Positions 34,526-45,076 of a stretch of DNA of 64,000 nt are shown here, piece after piece. The position numbers and the translations under genes were made by a program. Under the pieces are notes generated by a model, which was not told where the DNA came from, made no database searches, and saw only the letters and a program-made list of their open reading frames with translations. This stretch comes from Calliopum simillimum (lineage: Eukaryota > Arthropoda > Insecta > Diptera > Lauxaniidae), in contig OX638370.1 in NCBI GenBank assembly GCA_951812925.1, positions 25,039,964-25,103,963 on the forward strand, read 5' to 3'. Every line of letters starts with the position of its first letter. Position 1 is the stretch's first letter.

Positions 34526-36020
34526 GTATGTATTCTCCTTTAACTCCTAGGAGGAGCATAGGGCCAATATGAAACATCTCCATTCGCCACGACTTTCCCG
34601 ATTCTTAAATTTCCTTTTCCAGCGACCTTTTCCAGTTGGTTTTGGGTCTACCACGTGCTCTTCTGCCTTGTGGATTCCACTCAAGAGCCTGGCGGCAAAC
34701 TTCGCTGTGTGGTTTCCGGAGAGTGTGACCAATTCATCCCCATTTGCGCAGCTTTACCTCGTTTGCTATAGCCCTCTGATTGCATTATTGATGTAGCTCG
34801 GCATTTGATATAGTTCGAGGCCACCAAACCGTTACATAGTATACGCCTTAAACATTTGTTGACGAATACTTGCAGAATGTTCGTTAGTTGTTCAGTAACA
34901 AGACATGTTTCGCACCCATATAACAAAACCGATTTCACATTCGAATCAAAAATGCGCACTTTCGTTTTGGCGGATGAAGACCATATTTTGTTCAGTTGAG
35001 CAAACGCGCCTTTTGCTTTTGCTATTCTTGAGTTGATATCCTCTTTTGCTCCACCATCCAAGGAGATAATGCTGCCTAAATACGTGAAGCTATCGACGTT
35101 TTCGATGTCATCACTGCCAGCTCTAAACGTGATGTCATCCCTGTTTGCGTTTAACTTCATGCTTTTAGTCTTGGATACATTGATTTTTAGGCCGGCCTTT
35201 TGTGATTCCAAGACAAGGTCTTCAATTTTGGACGATAAGAGGCAAATGTCGTCAGCGTAGTCGAGATCTTCCAGATGTTCGGTAAAGTTCCATTGGATAC
35301 CCCTTTTGGCCTTATTAAGAGCTTTATCTAGGATATCATCAAGAACGATAAGGAAGAGTGATGGTGATAGTAGACACCCCTGCCGTACGCCTGAATTAGT
35401 GGTGAATGTAGGTGACAACAACCCATTGTGTAACACACTGCATTTAAAGCCTTCATATTGAGCACGTTCTAAATTTATGGCCTTTGCGGCAATACCTCTT
35501 CGTTGCAGTGAAACCCAGATGTTTTCTCGAGAGACACTGTCGAAGGCAGTGCTATAGTCTACGAAGACTAGTTGAAGTGAAGCACGCCACTCGCATGATT
35601 GTTCGACAATTGAGGAGTGGCCGTACCAAAGGGCCTAAGTAATGTCATACTTTTTATGTGCCTAATAGTCTGTTATTTGACTGTTATAATTTTTTCAACA
35701 TAATGGCATCAATTTCACACTATCAAGAAAATTTTTAGTGAAAACAGAAAACAATTTTATTAATTTCTAATAAAATGCCATCCGTTTCATATTATGACAC
35801 TACTTTCGCCTTAAAATGGTACTTAGGCCCTTTGGTACGGCCACTCCTCAATTATTCTGAGGGTGTTGATTTGATCCACGCATGATCGGTTTCGCCGGAA
35901 TCCTGCTTGCTGCTTTCGAATGGCCGGATCAAGTTTTTCGTTTACCCTGTTCAGAAGCACTTTTGTCAATACTTTTGATGGTACTGAGAGCAAGGTAATG
36001 CCTCTATAGGCGGCCTTACT
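34526..36020 (-). pseudogene. RTE-like retrotransposon fragment, reverse transcriptase region
   Basis: On the minus strand the protein starts near KAAYRGITLLSVPSKVLTKV and passes AGFRRNRSCVDQINTLR. It is interrupted by a 238-bp MITE, then continues with LVFVDYSTAFDS (catalytic Asp), GVRQGCLLSPSLF and LDYADDICLL (catalytic Asp pair), and runs to the ALCSS C terminus with one late frameshift. It is longer than the fragments at 2929 and 12011 and shares their 3' end. The endonuclease and 5' region are missing. It sits inside the Tc-type element. Confidence 0.88.
35612..35849. mobile_element. 238-bp MITE inside the RTE-like fragment
   Basis: Inverted ends read GAGGAGTGGCCGTACCAAAG and continue GGCCTAAGT. 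AATT is duplicated at both edges (35608-35611, 35850-35853). Removing the element and one AATT restores the reverse transcriptase frame (RII followed by VEQS), which fixes the insertion boundaries. It is the same family as the MITE at 30383-30621. Confidence 0.88.
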
Positions 36021-36315
36021 AAAAATTAAATTTTTGGATTTGTTTTCACCTATTAATAAAAGTAGACATATTAATTAAAATATTTAAATTAAAAAAAAAA
36101 AAAATTAAAGTGTTTTACTAGTAATTGAAATGAAACAAGAAATAAATTCTAAATTTTTGCAGTGTTCACAATTCAATGGCGGGGTACTGTAAGTTTAAAG
36201 TACGATTACTCCGTAGGTACCGATCCGTCAACTTTTTATTGCTAAATGAAGTTGACATCTTTGAGTATCATAAAGAATTTTTACCCATTGACATTTCTTC
36301 ATTCTTCAACTGTTT

Positions 36316-37125
36316 TAAAGTCTCTAAAATAAGAACAGAATCGGAAAAAATTCGTTACATTTTACTTTCTTTCTTCAAAAAGCACTATACGGCTGAGAAG
36401 GCTAACAGAATAATTTGTGTACATTATTGAGAAGGTACTTTATCGGAAAGGATAGTTGGAAAATGGTATGATCGATTTCGCTCTGGAAATTTTTATGTAA
36501 AAGACGCAACTAAATGCACTGAAAAAGTGGACGAAATTCTTGAAAAGATGGAGGAAGACCGACACATAAGCAGTAGCATGTCAGTATGTGAATCTCTTCT
36601 CAAACGGAATTATTTCGAACCATTTTTTCATTTTTTTCGTCTGGTGACGAGAAATGGATAATGTATGATAATAATGCGCGAAAAATATCATGTTCAAAAT
36701 AAGGTGAGCCTGCCCAAATTGTCGCAAAACCGTAACTGACGCCAGTATTTGGTGGGATTGCAAGGGTCCTGTCTACTACTAGATGCTTCCGTGTGGCCAA
36801 ATGATTTGTTCGAAATTGTACTGTCGACAATTAGCAAGAAAGGGCGTCGTCTTTCATCACGATAACGCAAGACCACATACTTCTTTGGTGACCCACCAAA
36901 ACTGAGGGAGCATGGCTGGGAAGTTTAAATGCATCCACCATTCAGCCCAGATCTTGCACTTTCGGATAACCATTTGTTTCGCTCGTTGCACAATTATTTT
37001 GATGGCGTAAAATTTAATTCCCTAAAGGATTGCAAGAAGGTCTTGTCCGAATTTTTCGAGCAGAAGCCGTAGAAAATCTTTAAGAACGGTATTATGGTTT
37101 TGCCCGAAAGATGGCAATAACAATA
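36316..37125 (+). pseudogene. Degenerate mariner-type transposase (DD34D)
   Basis: Broken frames carry SEKIRYILLSFFKKHYTAEK (N-terminal HTH), GEGTLSERIVGKWYDRFRSG after a stop, HHDNARPH, HGWEV and HPPFSPDLALSDNHLFRSL, and GIMVLPERWQ at the end. The last two Asp are 34 residues apart. The central part with the first Asp is deleted or unreadable. Terminal repeats were not identified. It lies just outside the right end of the nested Tc-type element. Confidence 0.82.
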
Positions 37126-37378
37126 ACAATAGAAAATATTTGACACAATAAAATTATTTTGATATATAAAAAAAATTGGTTAAATTTAGCTCACTTTTCT
37201 GAACTTTACGTTTACACAACTTTATATTATAGAGCAATAACAATATGCACAAGTTCAAAGGTCATTTTAACGTTTTATTATGTCTTGATTTTTTACTATA
37301 CGAATACTTTAAAAACTAAGAAATTCTCAACGACTTAAAACAATTGCAATATCACACGATCCTTCTATCGATCCAAAA

Positions 37379-38209
37379 TTATGTTTTCAACTTTTTTTGC
37401 AATGCAACTATTTCCGTAATCCACGAACGTAAATGTGACACTTTCGCATATACACCTGGATATAAAGGATTAGCACAACCATAGCCCCAAGAAACGATAC
37501 CAGCCAATTTGCCATCGACTAGCAATGGACCACCAGAATCATATTGGCACGTATCCTTACCGGCAAAACGAGCGCACAGCATAGAATCGGTTATACGATT
37601 ACCACCATAAGCTTCATCACACATTTCATTACTGACCACTGGTATTTTAACCGAGTGTAGCACTTCCGAAGCTTCAGCGACAGGGTCAGGCGAGAGAGCA
37701 CCCCAGCCACTTATTGTTGATGCAATGCCATCACTAGGATTTTCATCGCCTAATTCCACTTTATTTATGGTATTATTATTCAAAGGCAATGGAATGCGTA
37801 ATATCAATATTGCAATATCATTATCTTGAGTTTGTGTATTGTAGCGTTCATGCATAATGATCTCTTTTACTGGGACAATGACACCATCGGAGCCTTGACT
37901 AAAACTGCTGCCAGCTACAACTTGATATTGACTAGGTACTGCTGCAATGATGCAATGTGCGGCTGTTACAATTATGTCCGGAGCAATGATACTGGCACCG
38001 CAATGATGCGTATATGCGCATTCTGGACAAGTTATGGACTTCCGACGTAAGCTAACTATATGTGGACAAGCGCTGATATGTACTTCTTTGCCACCTATAA
38101 TATATGGACTTATTGCTTGCTGCTCTTCCTTCAATATATCCTTTTGATGAAAAGTTGCTGATGTGACAAAAGTCACGCAGACCATCAGATAGCACAATTG
38201 TGTCAACAT
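37379..38209 (-). CDS. Zeta-trypsin-like S1 protease with atypical activation site and Tyr193
   Basis: Secreted S1 protein of 276 residues, no intron. The ATG at 38209 aligns with the paralogs; the frame upstream offers only a GTG. Residues 1-18 are signal peptide. The activation junction is SPY|IIGG: Tyr36 replaces the Arg expected before the mature terminus, so tryptic activation is unlikely. The triad is complete (His85, Asp131, Ser225) and Asp219 keeps trypsin-type specificity. Residue 223 is Tyr (CQYDSGG) where nearly all S1 proteases have oxyanion-hole Gly193, which may reduce or alter activity. A CPEC insertion (residues 61-64) before the His-loop cysteine is shared with the next two genes, and Cys48 is extra. 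First of three tandem paralogs. Confidence 0.92.
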   Translation of the reverse strand: MLTQLCYLMVCVTFVTSATFHQKDILKEEQQAISPYIIGGKEVHISACPHIVSLRRKSITCPECAYTHHCGASIIAPDIIVTAAHCIIAAVPSQYQVVAGSSFSQGSDGVIVPVKEIIMHERYNTQTQDNDIAILILRIPLPLNNNTINKVELGDENPSDGIASTISGWGALSPDPVAEASEVLHSVKIPVVSNEMCDEAYGGNRITDSMLCARFAGKDTCQYDSGGPLLVDGKLAGIVSWGYGCANPLYPGVYAKVSHLRSWITEIVALQKKLKT

Positions 38210-38270
38210 CGTGCGACACGTACCCACTAAATGAATTATGATTGTAAATTAATTGAGAATTTTCGGGGAT

Positions 38271-38300
38271 ACTAATGCCGCCAATAATATCATTGATATC
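38271..38300 (-). promoter_or_regulatory. Upstream block shared by the three zeta-like paralogs
   Basis: On the coding strand the block reads approximately GATATCAATGATATTATTGG, 60-90 bp before the ATG. Related blocks precede the other two paralogs. It contains GATA cores and a TATA-like string, but no function can be assigned from sequence alone. Confidence 0.4.
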
Positions 38301-38630
38301 GGACTCGTTTTATCGCTTTTTAAAGTTAATTGCATCGTAAATGTTTTACAATGATGTTTAGAAGAGTGAAATTTTAGTTAACTATTGTTTTTGCCAGTGT
38401 TTTACAAACTATGATATTTTTTTTGCTAAAAATTTTTCTCGATCAAAAGGCATTCCATCTCAAAAAAATCGTGTACTCAGTTTACCAAAAATATCCATTC
38501 AATTCATTATAACTATCCAATTAATATTGTTTTGAACCAAAAAAGTGTTTAACTCTGCTTAGTTCACAATATTCGCACATGCGAATTTTTCTTCTGATCG
38601 CAATAATTTTTCGTGTTTCTGCCGAATATA

Positions 38631-39911
38631 AAGGGTGATCCATTAAGGGCTTCCTAGTTTGTTTTCTAAATAAAATACATAAAAATCATTGTATTGATGC
38701 AAATCTTTATTGGAATGATAGTTCGGTTCCTACAACTCAATGTTTAAAAATTATTTCGTTCAAATGTTGCCCTCGACTATCTCTTCAATGGGTCATTCTG
38801 TGGGTTCAATTTTCGACAACTCTTTCGAGCATATTGGCCGGTATTCCTTTAATAACATGAGTTATGTTGGTTTGCAAAGCGTCAATAGTTTTGGGATTGT
38901 CGACATAAGCAAGTGATTTGACATATCCCTAAAGAAAGTAATCCAATGGCGTCAAATCACATGATATTGGTGGCCAATTTCTTGAGATTATGTTTTCATC
39001 GAACGTTTCGATCAATAAAGGCATTGTTTCTCCAGCTGTATGGCATGTTGCGCCATCCTGTTAAAACCAGAGGTCGGCTACACTAATATTCTGAATTTTT
39101 TGGTAACAAAAATTCATTGATCATTGCTCTGTAGCGAACACCATTGACCATAACACGGGCTTCATCCTCATTTTTGAAGAAATACGATCCGATGACCGCA
39201 TCAAACAGTACATTTATCGGGATACGCTGAAAGCTCTTGGATTGCTTCTGGTTGTCCATAGGCCCAAATACGGCAATTTTGCTTGTTAACGTAGCCGTTC
39301 AACTAGAAATGAGCTTCGTCGCTAAACACAATTTTTCGTTAAAATAATGGATCAATTTGAAGTTGTTGTAGGGCCCATAAACCAAAATAAAGACGTACAC
39401 CAAAATCAGCCGGCTTCTATTCTTGTACGAGCTGTATTTTGTAGGCCTTCAGACCAAGATCATGCCGCCAAAATGATCCATAAGAGACGCCTAAAGTTAG
39501 AGATCGGCGAAGAATGGAATGTTCACGGTTTTCACGAACACTCTCTGCTACTGCAGCAATATTCTCGAAATTACGGGCTCTATGCACTCTGGTTGAATGA
39601 TGTATGTCTAATAGTGTAAAATTGCTTCGAAATGATGGTGTTACGAATAGTGCGCTCAGTTGGACGCTCATAACAACCAAAATGATATTGAAAAACTCTA
39701 TGACATTCTCTATCTGACGACTGATTTTAGTGCACGGAGCATGCTTTCTATCTGGGCGCTCTCATAAGCAGACATGTATTTGACTTCAATTTGACAATTC
39801 TTGATGCATGCATACTTTTTATGATTGAGTCGTATTGAATGTGGACAAGCCATTTGACACACAACAGCTGTCAAAACAACCCAGATGAAAAATGGACCTC
39901 GTATCACCCTT
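38631..39911 (-). mobile_element. Rosa-like / DD37-41D mariner-type element, decayed
   Basis: The ends share AAGGGTGAT in inverted orientation, with TA outside (38629-38630 and 39912-39913). The minus-strand transposase begins near 39680 (FENIAAVAESVREN, RRSLTLGVSYGSFW, HDLGLKAYKIQLVQE). It continues through several stops with FSDEAHF-like sequence, LNGYVNKQNCRIWA, QDGATCHTA and SCDLTPLDYF. In this copy 37 residues separate the last two Asp; members of this fly family can have a few more. Stops and frameshifts make it non-functional. The insertion interrupts a tandemly repeated intergenic unit between the first two zeta-like trypsin genes. Confidence 0.82.
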
Positions 39912-40740
39912 TACTATTAAATTCTTATTTAGAAACTTAATATGTCCTTTTGCTTTGTACAGAGCTTTTCAAATTAATATTTGTTTAGACCATATTTAAG
40001 TTAGCGCGGGGCGGAAAATATTATACATATGTACATACTAAATTTTTGAAATCGAGGAAAATATGATAAAAAATTTCTCTGATGACGTTAAAAATTCTTC
40101 GAGTCAGCGAGAAATTTTCCGCATAGCCCTTTATATTGAATCTAAGGTTCAATAAGTGACATTTGCGTTTGAAAAACATATTCGCACTCGCGAATTTTTC
40201 TCTTGATCGCATTAACTTTCCGTGTTACTGCCGAAAATCGAAATAAAAGTGCATTTCCGTACTTAATATGTTCTTTGGCTTTCCGTAGAGCTTATCGGAC
40301 TAAAATTTTGCTGGACCATCTTTAAGTTGGCGCGGGGTTGAAAATATTTCTACTCCTGGACAATTCCTGAACTCAAGAAAAATATGACAAAAATTACTTA
40401 CTTTGATGATGTTTTGATAGCCAAGGAAAATGGCCCATCGAAATTTGGATGAGAAAAAATCCTTTGAGTCTGCGAGACTTTTCCTCCCATAGCTCTTACA
40501 TTCGTTTGTAAGGTTCAATAAGTGATATTCGCGTTTGGAAAACAAAGCACAGAAATTTTAAATATATTTCCACGAATACTTGCCATATAATATATCCAAA
40601 TGGTTTCGAAAATTTCAGACAAACATTTTTCAGTGGAGCCTTATGATTCCAGCTACCCACACGAAAAGAAATATTCGAAAACAAGTTTAAAGTTACTTCA
40701 TTTTATTACAATATTTACACTTTCTAGTAATTATACTTAA
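39912..40740. repeat. Tandem ~330-bp intergenic units
   Basis: Two diverged units (about 39920-40230 and 40255-40560) share GACCATCTTTAAGTTGGCGC, a GAAAATATGACAAAAA phrase, a GAGTCTGCGAGAC phrase and a TTTGAAAAACATATTCGC phrase. Part of another unit lies left of the mariner insertion (38560-38628), so the array predates the transposon. No coding content is seen. Confidence 0.6.
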
Positions 40741-40749
40741 AATTTTTGT

Positions 40750-41562
40750 TTATAAGCCAATTTTTTCCCAAATCCACGTGCGGAAATACCATACCTTCGC
40801 ATATACACCTGGATATGATGGATTAGCACATCCTCTGCCCCAGGAAACGACGCCAGCTAGCCTACCATTAACTAGTAATGGACCACCAGAATCACCTTGA
40901 CAAGCATCTTTACCGCCAACACCACGTAGACCAGCGCAAAGCATCCCAGCGGTTATTCGATCACCACCATAATCACTATCACACACTTCATTACCAACCA
41001 CTGGTGCATTAACCGCTTGTAAAACTTCCGGTGCACTACCGCCAGATTCGAGAGTACCCCAACCAGAAATTACTGTTGTTGCGCCATCCCTTGGATCTTC
41101 TTCGCCCAACTCCACTGTACTTATAGTAAAATTATTTATTGGCAATGGACTGCGTAATATCAAAATTGCAATATCATTATCGTAATTAGCTGGATTATAC
41201 TGTTCATGCATGATGATCTCTTTTACGGGAACAATGATACCATCAGTACCTTGACGATAATTTGTGCCGGCTACAACTTGAAATTGACTTGCCACTGTTG
41301 CAATAATGCAATGTGCGGCTGTCATAACTTTGTCCGGAGCAATAATACTGGCACCGCAACGATGACGATATTCACATTCCGGACATGTGATGACTTTGTA
41401 ACGTAAGCTGACTATATACGGAGCTTTTGCAATATCAATCGTTTTGCCGCCTACAATACGTGGGCCTTTTATTTCCTCATCCTTCAAAGTCTCCTCGGGA
41501 TGTAAAGCAGCTCCGGTGACAAAAGCCACGCAGGCGATCAGATAGAAAAATCGTGTCAACAT
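40750..41562 (-). CDS. Zeta-trypsin-like serine protease, canonical
   Basis: Secreted trypsin-like zymogen of 270 residues, intronless, starting at the ATG shared by all three paralogs (MLTRFFYLIACVAFVTGA). Signal peptide 1-18, acidic propeptide to Arg35, mature terminus IVGG. His84, Asp130 and Ser225 form a complete triad, Asp219 gives Arg/Lys specificity and Gly193/216/226 are intact. A CPEC insertion at residues 60-63 adds two cysteines to the six standard ones and probably makes a local disulfide in the loop before Cys42. Residues such as PLPINNFTI and the GTDGIIVPVKEIIMHE loop resemble Drosophila zeta-trypsin as I remember it. It is the only member of the trio with an unaltered active site and activation site. 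Confidence 0.94.
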   Translation of the reverse strand: MLTRFFYLIACVAFVTGAALHPEETLKDEEIKGPRIVGGKTIDIAKAPYIVSLRYKVITCPECEYRHRCGASIIAPDKVMTAAHCIIATVASQFQVVAGTNYRQGTDGIIVPVKEIIMHEQYNPANYDNDIAILILRSPLPINNFTISTVELGEEDPRDGATTVISGWGTLESGGSAPEVLQAVNAPVVGNEVCDSDYGGDRITAGMLCAGLRGVGGKDACQGDSGGPLLVNGRLAGVVSWGRGCANPSYPGVYAKVWYFRTWIWEKIGL

Positions 41563-41624
41563 TGCGCGACCAGTTAACGAATTGTGATTGTGAAGTAATA
41601 GAAAATTTTCGATAATACTTGTAC

Positions 41625-41650
41625 ATACTGCCCATTATATCTTTAATATC
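41625..41650 (-). promoter_or_regulatory. Upstream block shared by the zeta-like paralogs
   Basis: The coding-strand sequence reads GATATTAAAGATATAATGGG followed by CAGTATG, about 65-90 bp before the start codon. It aligns with the blocks before the flanking paralogs at the same distance. Confidence 0.4.
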
Positions 41651-43918
41651 TTGAAGTCTTTATTAGCTGTTATAATCAGATTTTAATTGCACTGTAATTA
41701 TTTTACAATAAATCATAGTGTACGAAATAAGTACATTGAAATAGGATTTACCGTTATTCATGTTCGAACTTAACGCTAATACCTTAAGCTTATAATAGGG
41801 CGATTTTAGCGTTCGGCGAAGTCGCAGGTTTCTGTAAAGTTGATTTTTCTAAAAAAAAGATCAGTGATAATTTTTTTCTAGTAAGTATATTTCATTATTT
41901 CACTTTAAAGACATCGCGTTTTCAAATAAATGGTAAATTATATAAAGTCACTGAATACCATTTATAATTTATTAGCACAAATAAGTTCATTAACCAAAAG
42001 AGTTTTTGATAAAAAAATCATTTATTTCACCAACACGCGCTGTGGGTAATATGGACCACCAAAGAAAAAAGCCTCAAAAACAAATGTATTTATCATTTTT
42101 TTCAGATGGGGAATCTAGTTGCAGTTTTCATGACGAGCCTGATGGTCATTATATGTAATTCGTTAACTACAAAGGAAAAAATTATAAAAAATGCATATAA
42201 TGTAATACCCTTTACTCAGATTATCGACGTGACGAATTTTGGGTTGAATGTGTAATCTGACGTTCTTGGAGTCATGAAAAATGTGCCAGATGTGGAAGTG
42301 ACATTTTTATATGCAACTTCTGTACCAAATGAACTATATGGTCCATATTACACTATATTTTTTTTTTTATCTTCATTTTGAGTATTTTCAGTTTTTTAAT
42401 TTTTTTTCTTTATCCTGATGAGATATTTATCTAAAAGTTAACCAGATTAAAGGTAAATTGTTTCCTTTACTAAATGACATAAAATTAATTGTTTTGTTTT
42501 ATGTACATATTTTGGGTTTTATTTAAAAAAGAAAGATGGGTGGTCCATATTTCCCTCCCTTACCCTACTAAAGTATGAACTCAAATTAAGTATATAACAA
42601 ATAACTGAGATGCGTTCCAATTTCTCGATTTTTCTATCAATGTTCAATAGCAAATTGTCAGACAAAAAAAAATATCTTTCCACAGGTTTATGGTCAATAT
42701 TTTACCATGGCATAACATAATAGCGGCATTGATATAATACTGATAAAAACATAAAGATTGTTATTATGACCCTTAAAATGGACTTTCCGTCATTTGATAA
42801 GATATAATGATATGTGATTATTTATTTGGTCTGTGTTTTATACCATACCCTACACTAAGCATACATTTACTTTAACTTTTCGTTTGTGACACTTAAACAA
42901 GGCAAGTGTAAAATGGTATATATGGTCTATTCTGAAGAAATTCGAAAAAAACATTCTTCATCTAAAGTTCGAAGTGAAAAAAAATCTGTTTGACTCATAC
43001 TGAGAAATGGAATTGTATGGCACTTATTTTTTATAGGAGCCTCTGAGCTTCAATTGTTCGATATATCTCAAGTGGGCTTTGTACCTCCTATAAAAAGATA
43101 TTTTGATGGAGTTTGGAAAGCAAATTTGGACAGAAATTGAGCAATATTTACATAAATAACGCCACGGGTACTTTTTTACCGTTGAGAAATTTGATTCAAT
43201 ATTGCTGGTTAACGATTTTGATCAGATCTTGGAACATATTACCTCTGATAACCATCAGTTTAAGCAATTTCATTATACTGTACGGGTTTCTTGGAGGGCG
43301 TTGGATCGTCTAAAACACTTTGTTCTGATAGAATTACAGAACTGAGTACCCTAGTTGAAAAACCCGATTTCTGATAAAAATCAAAAAATCGATTTTTTGG
43401 TCATTTTCTGCAAAACTTGCAAGGTCAAAGAGTAAAATACATACATAACTATTAAAACAGATAAATTTAAAAACTCGTTCGGTTGCAGAACCATAGATCT
43501 CTTAACTTAAGTTGGTTTCAAAACCAGATATGAATAGAAAAACCCGTTTTAGTGACTTTTTCGGTTCATTTTTGTAAAAAAATTATATTCCACTAACCGA
43601 TGACGATTGATTAAAAATAGATTTTGGACATGACCAGAGGTGTCTCTGACCACTCTAAGTAATTATTTTTGGTCTTTTTTGCAAAAAAAAAATTATATTG
43701 CATTGATATATTGAAAATAGATTTTGAACATGACTAGAAGTGTCTCCAACCCCTTTTAAGCGACTGTTTTGAGCCGAAAAACTTTTATAGAAAAACTTTT
43801 TGGGACAAAAGTTTATAAAAACTTTTCAAAAAAACTTTTTTTAAACGCTATTGTTTTTAAACTTTCATATCAAAATTAAAGTTTTTTAAACATTTATCTA
43901 GACTAAAAAATTTGACCA
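41651..43918. other. Long intergenic stretch without a recognised gene
   Basis: Positions 42600-42870 resemble 53400-53640 (shared phrases TTTATGGTCAATATTTTACC, GATAAGATATAATGATATG and an ACCCTACA end), a dispersed repeat. AATATGGACCACC at about 42055 and its inverted form at about 42543 hint at another inverted-repeat unit. Short ORFs here show no motifs. Confidence 0.5.
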
Positions 43919-44880
43919 CAATGTATTAAATAATTTTGGTACTTTTTGGACAGTTTTAGTACTTTTTTTTTTCAATTTGGTACAAAATAGAAAAGATCAT
44001 TTATCATCCCTGGTACAATGACAAATCGTCGGCTGAGTATTATTTTGCCGTAAACGACACTTCGTTGGAAAAGCAAAAGCAGATAACTTGTGCTCGTCTC
44101 TACACAAGTTATGTGCTTTTGCTTTTTCAACGAAGTGGCGTTAACGGCAAAATAATACTCAGCCGACGAAATGTGAAACGAAACGAAATCAAAAAATATG
44201 AAGTCAGTATCAGTCAGCTTTTTGTCTTTCTCTTTGTGCTTTATCCTCTTTTCAGCTCTGTTTGATCGCGTATTTTGTCTTTGTTAATATTGAAAAATTT
44301 GCATTTACTTTTACCTGGCTTAATGTCAAAATATTAAAATAATTCTTTCTTAGTGCACATTTACACACAGATATCTTTCCAATAGTGTATAATTTAAAGT
44401 CGTGCTCCATTTCTAACGTTGTAAAAAAGGTAGGACAAATTTCAGTCTTGCGTATTAATATACTTACATGTATGTATAATAGAATCGCCCAATGGTCAAA
44501 ATTTAACCGCAAATGTATTAAATAATTTTGGTACTTTTTGGACAGTTTTAGTACTTTTTTTGCTATTTGTTACAATATAGAAAAGCTCATTTAACATGCC
44601 TGGTACAATGAGAAATATGAAACGAAAAGAAAATAAATAACATAAAGTCAGTGTCAGTCAGCTTTTTGTCTTTCTCTTTGTGCTGTAACTTATTTTCAGC
44701 GCTGTGTGACCGCGTATTTTGCATTTAATATTACCTGGCTTAATGGCCAAATATTAAAATAATTTTAACTTTGTGCACATTTATACACAAATATCTATCT
44801 AATGGTGTACAATTCAAAGTCGTGCTCCATTTCTAACTTAGTAAAGAAGGTAGGACAAAGTTTTGTCTTGAGCATTTATG
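43919..44880. repeat. Two-unit tandem duplication, ~360-bp shared sequence
   Basis: Unit A (43919-44440 without its insert) and unit B (44513-44840) share, in order, TTTGGTACTTTTTGGACAG, a GGTACAATGA phrase, GTCAGCTTTTTGTCTTTCTC and GTGCTCCATTTCTAAC. Unit A contains a 142-bp hairpin at 44027-44168 that is missing from unit B. There is no coding content. Confidence 0.75.
44027..44168. mobile_element. 142-bp near-perfect hairpin insertion
   Basis: Arms starting CGTCGGCTGAGTATTATTTT pair almost completely, leaving only a short loop near 44095. AAAT occurs at both edges (44023-44026, 44169-44172) but once in the empty site of unit B (in GAGAAATATGAAACG near 44612). The paralogous empty site shows this is a true insertion with 4-bp target duplication. 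Confidence 0.8.
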
Positions 44881-45076
44881 TATAGATAGTAGATGGTTTG
44901 CAAGTTTTAAGTCTACCTTAACTTTAAAAAAATTGTTCTCATGGTCTGATAAAAATAAATTAGTAAAAAATTTAAAGCAGTAATTACATAATGTTATCGT
45001 TTTATTATTTATTATTTTTTTTATAATACGCATACTTTGGATATTCGTTATATTCAATCGAAAGATCACAATATTA

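Larger units (their letters stand above)
31702..36189 (+). mobile_element. Tc1/Tc3-like transposon carrying three later insertions
   Basis: Terminal inverted repeats of 29 bp, with two mismatches, begin CAGTACCCCGCC and run to GAACACT (31702-31730 and 36161-36189). TA lies outside both ends (31700-31701, 36190-36191). Between them are a second complete-ended transposon (31910-33210), the element's own transposase remnant (33351-34525), an RTE-like fragment (34526-36020) and a MITE inside that fragment (35612-35849). Without the insertions the element would be roughly 1.7 kb, normal for Tc1-like elements. The insertion order can be read directly from the nesting. Confidence 0.85.
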
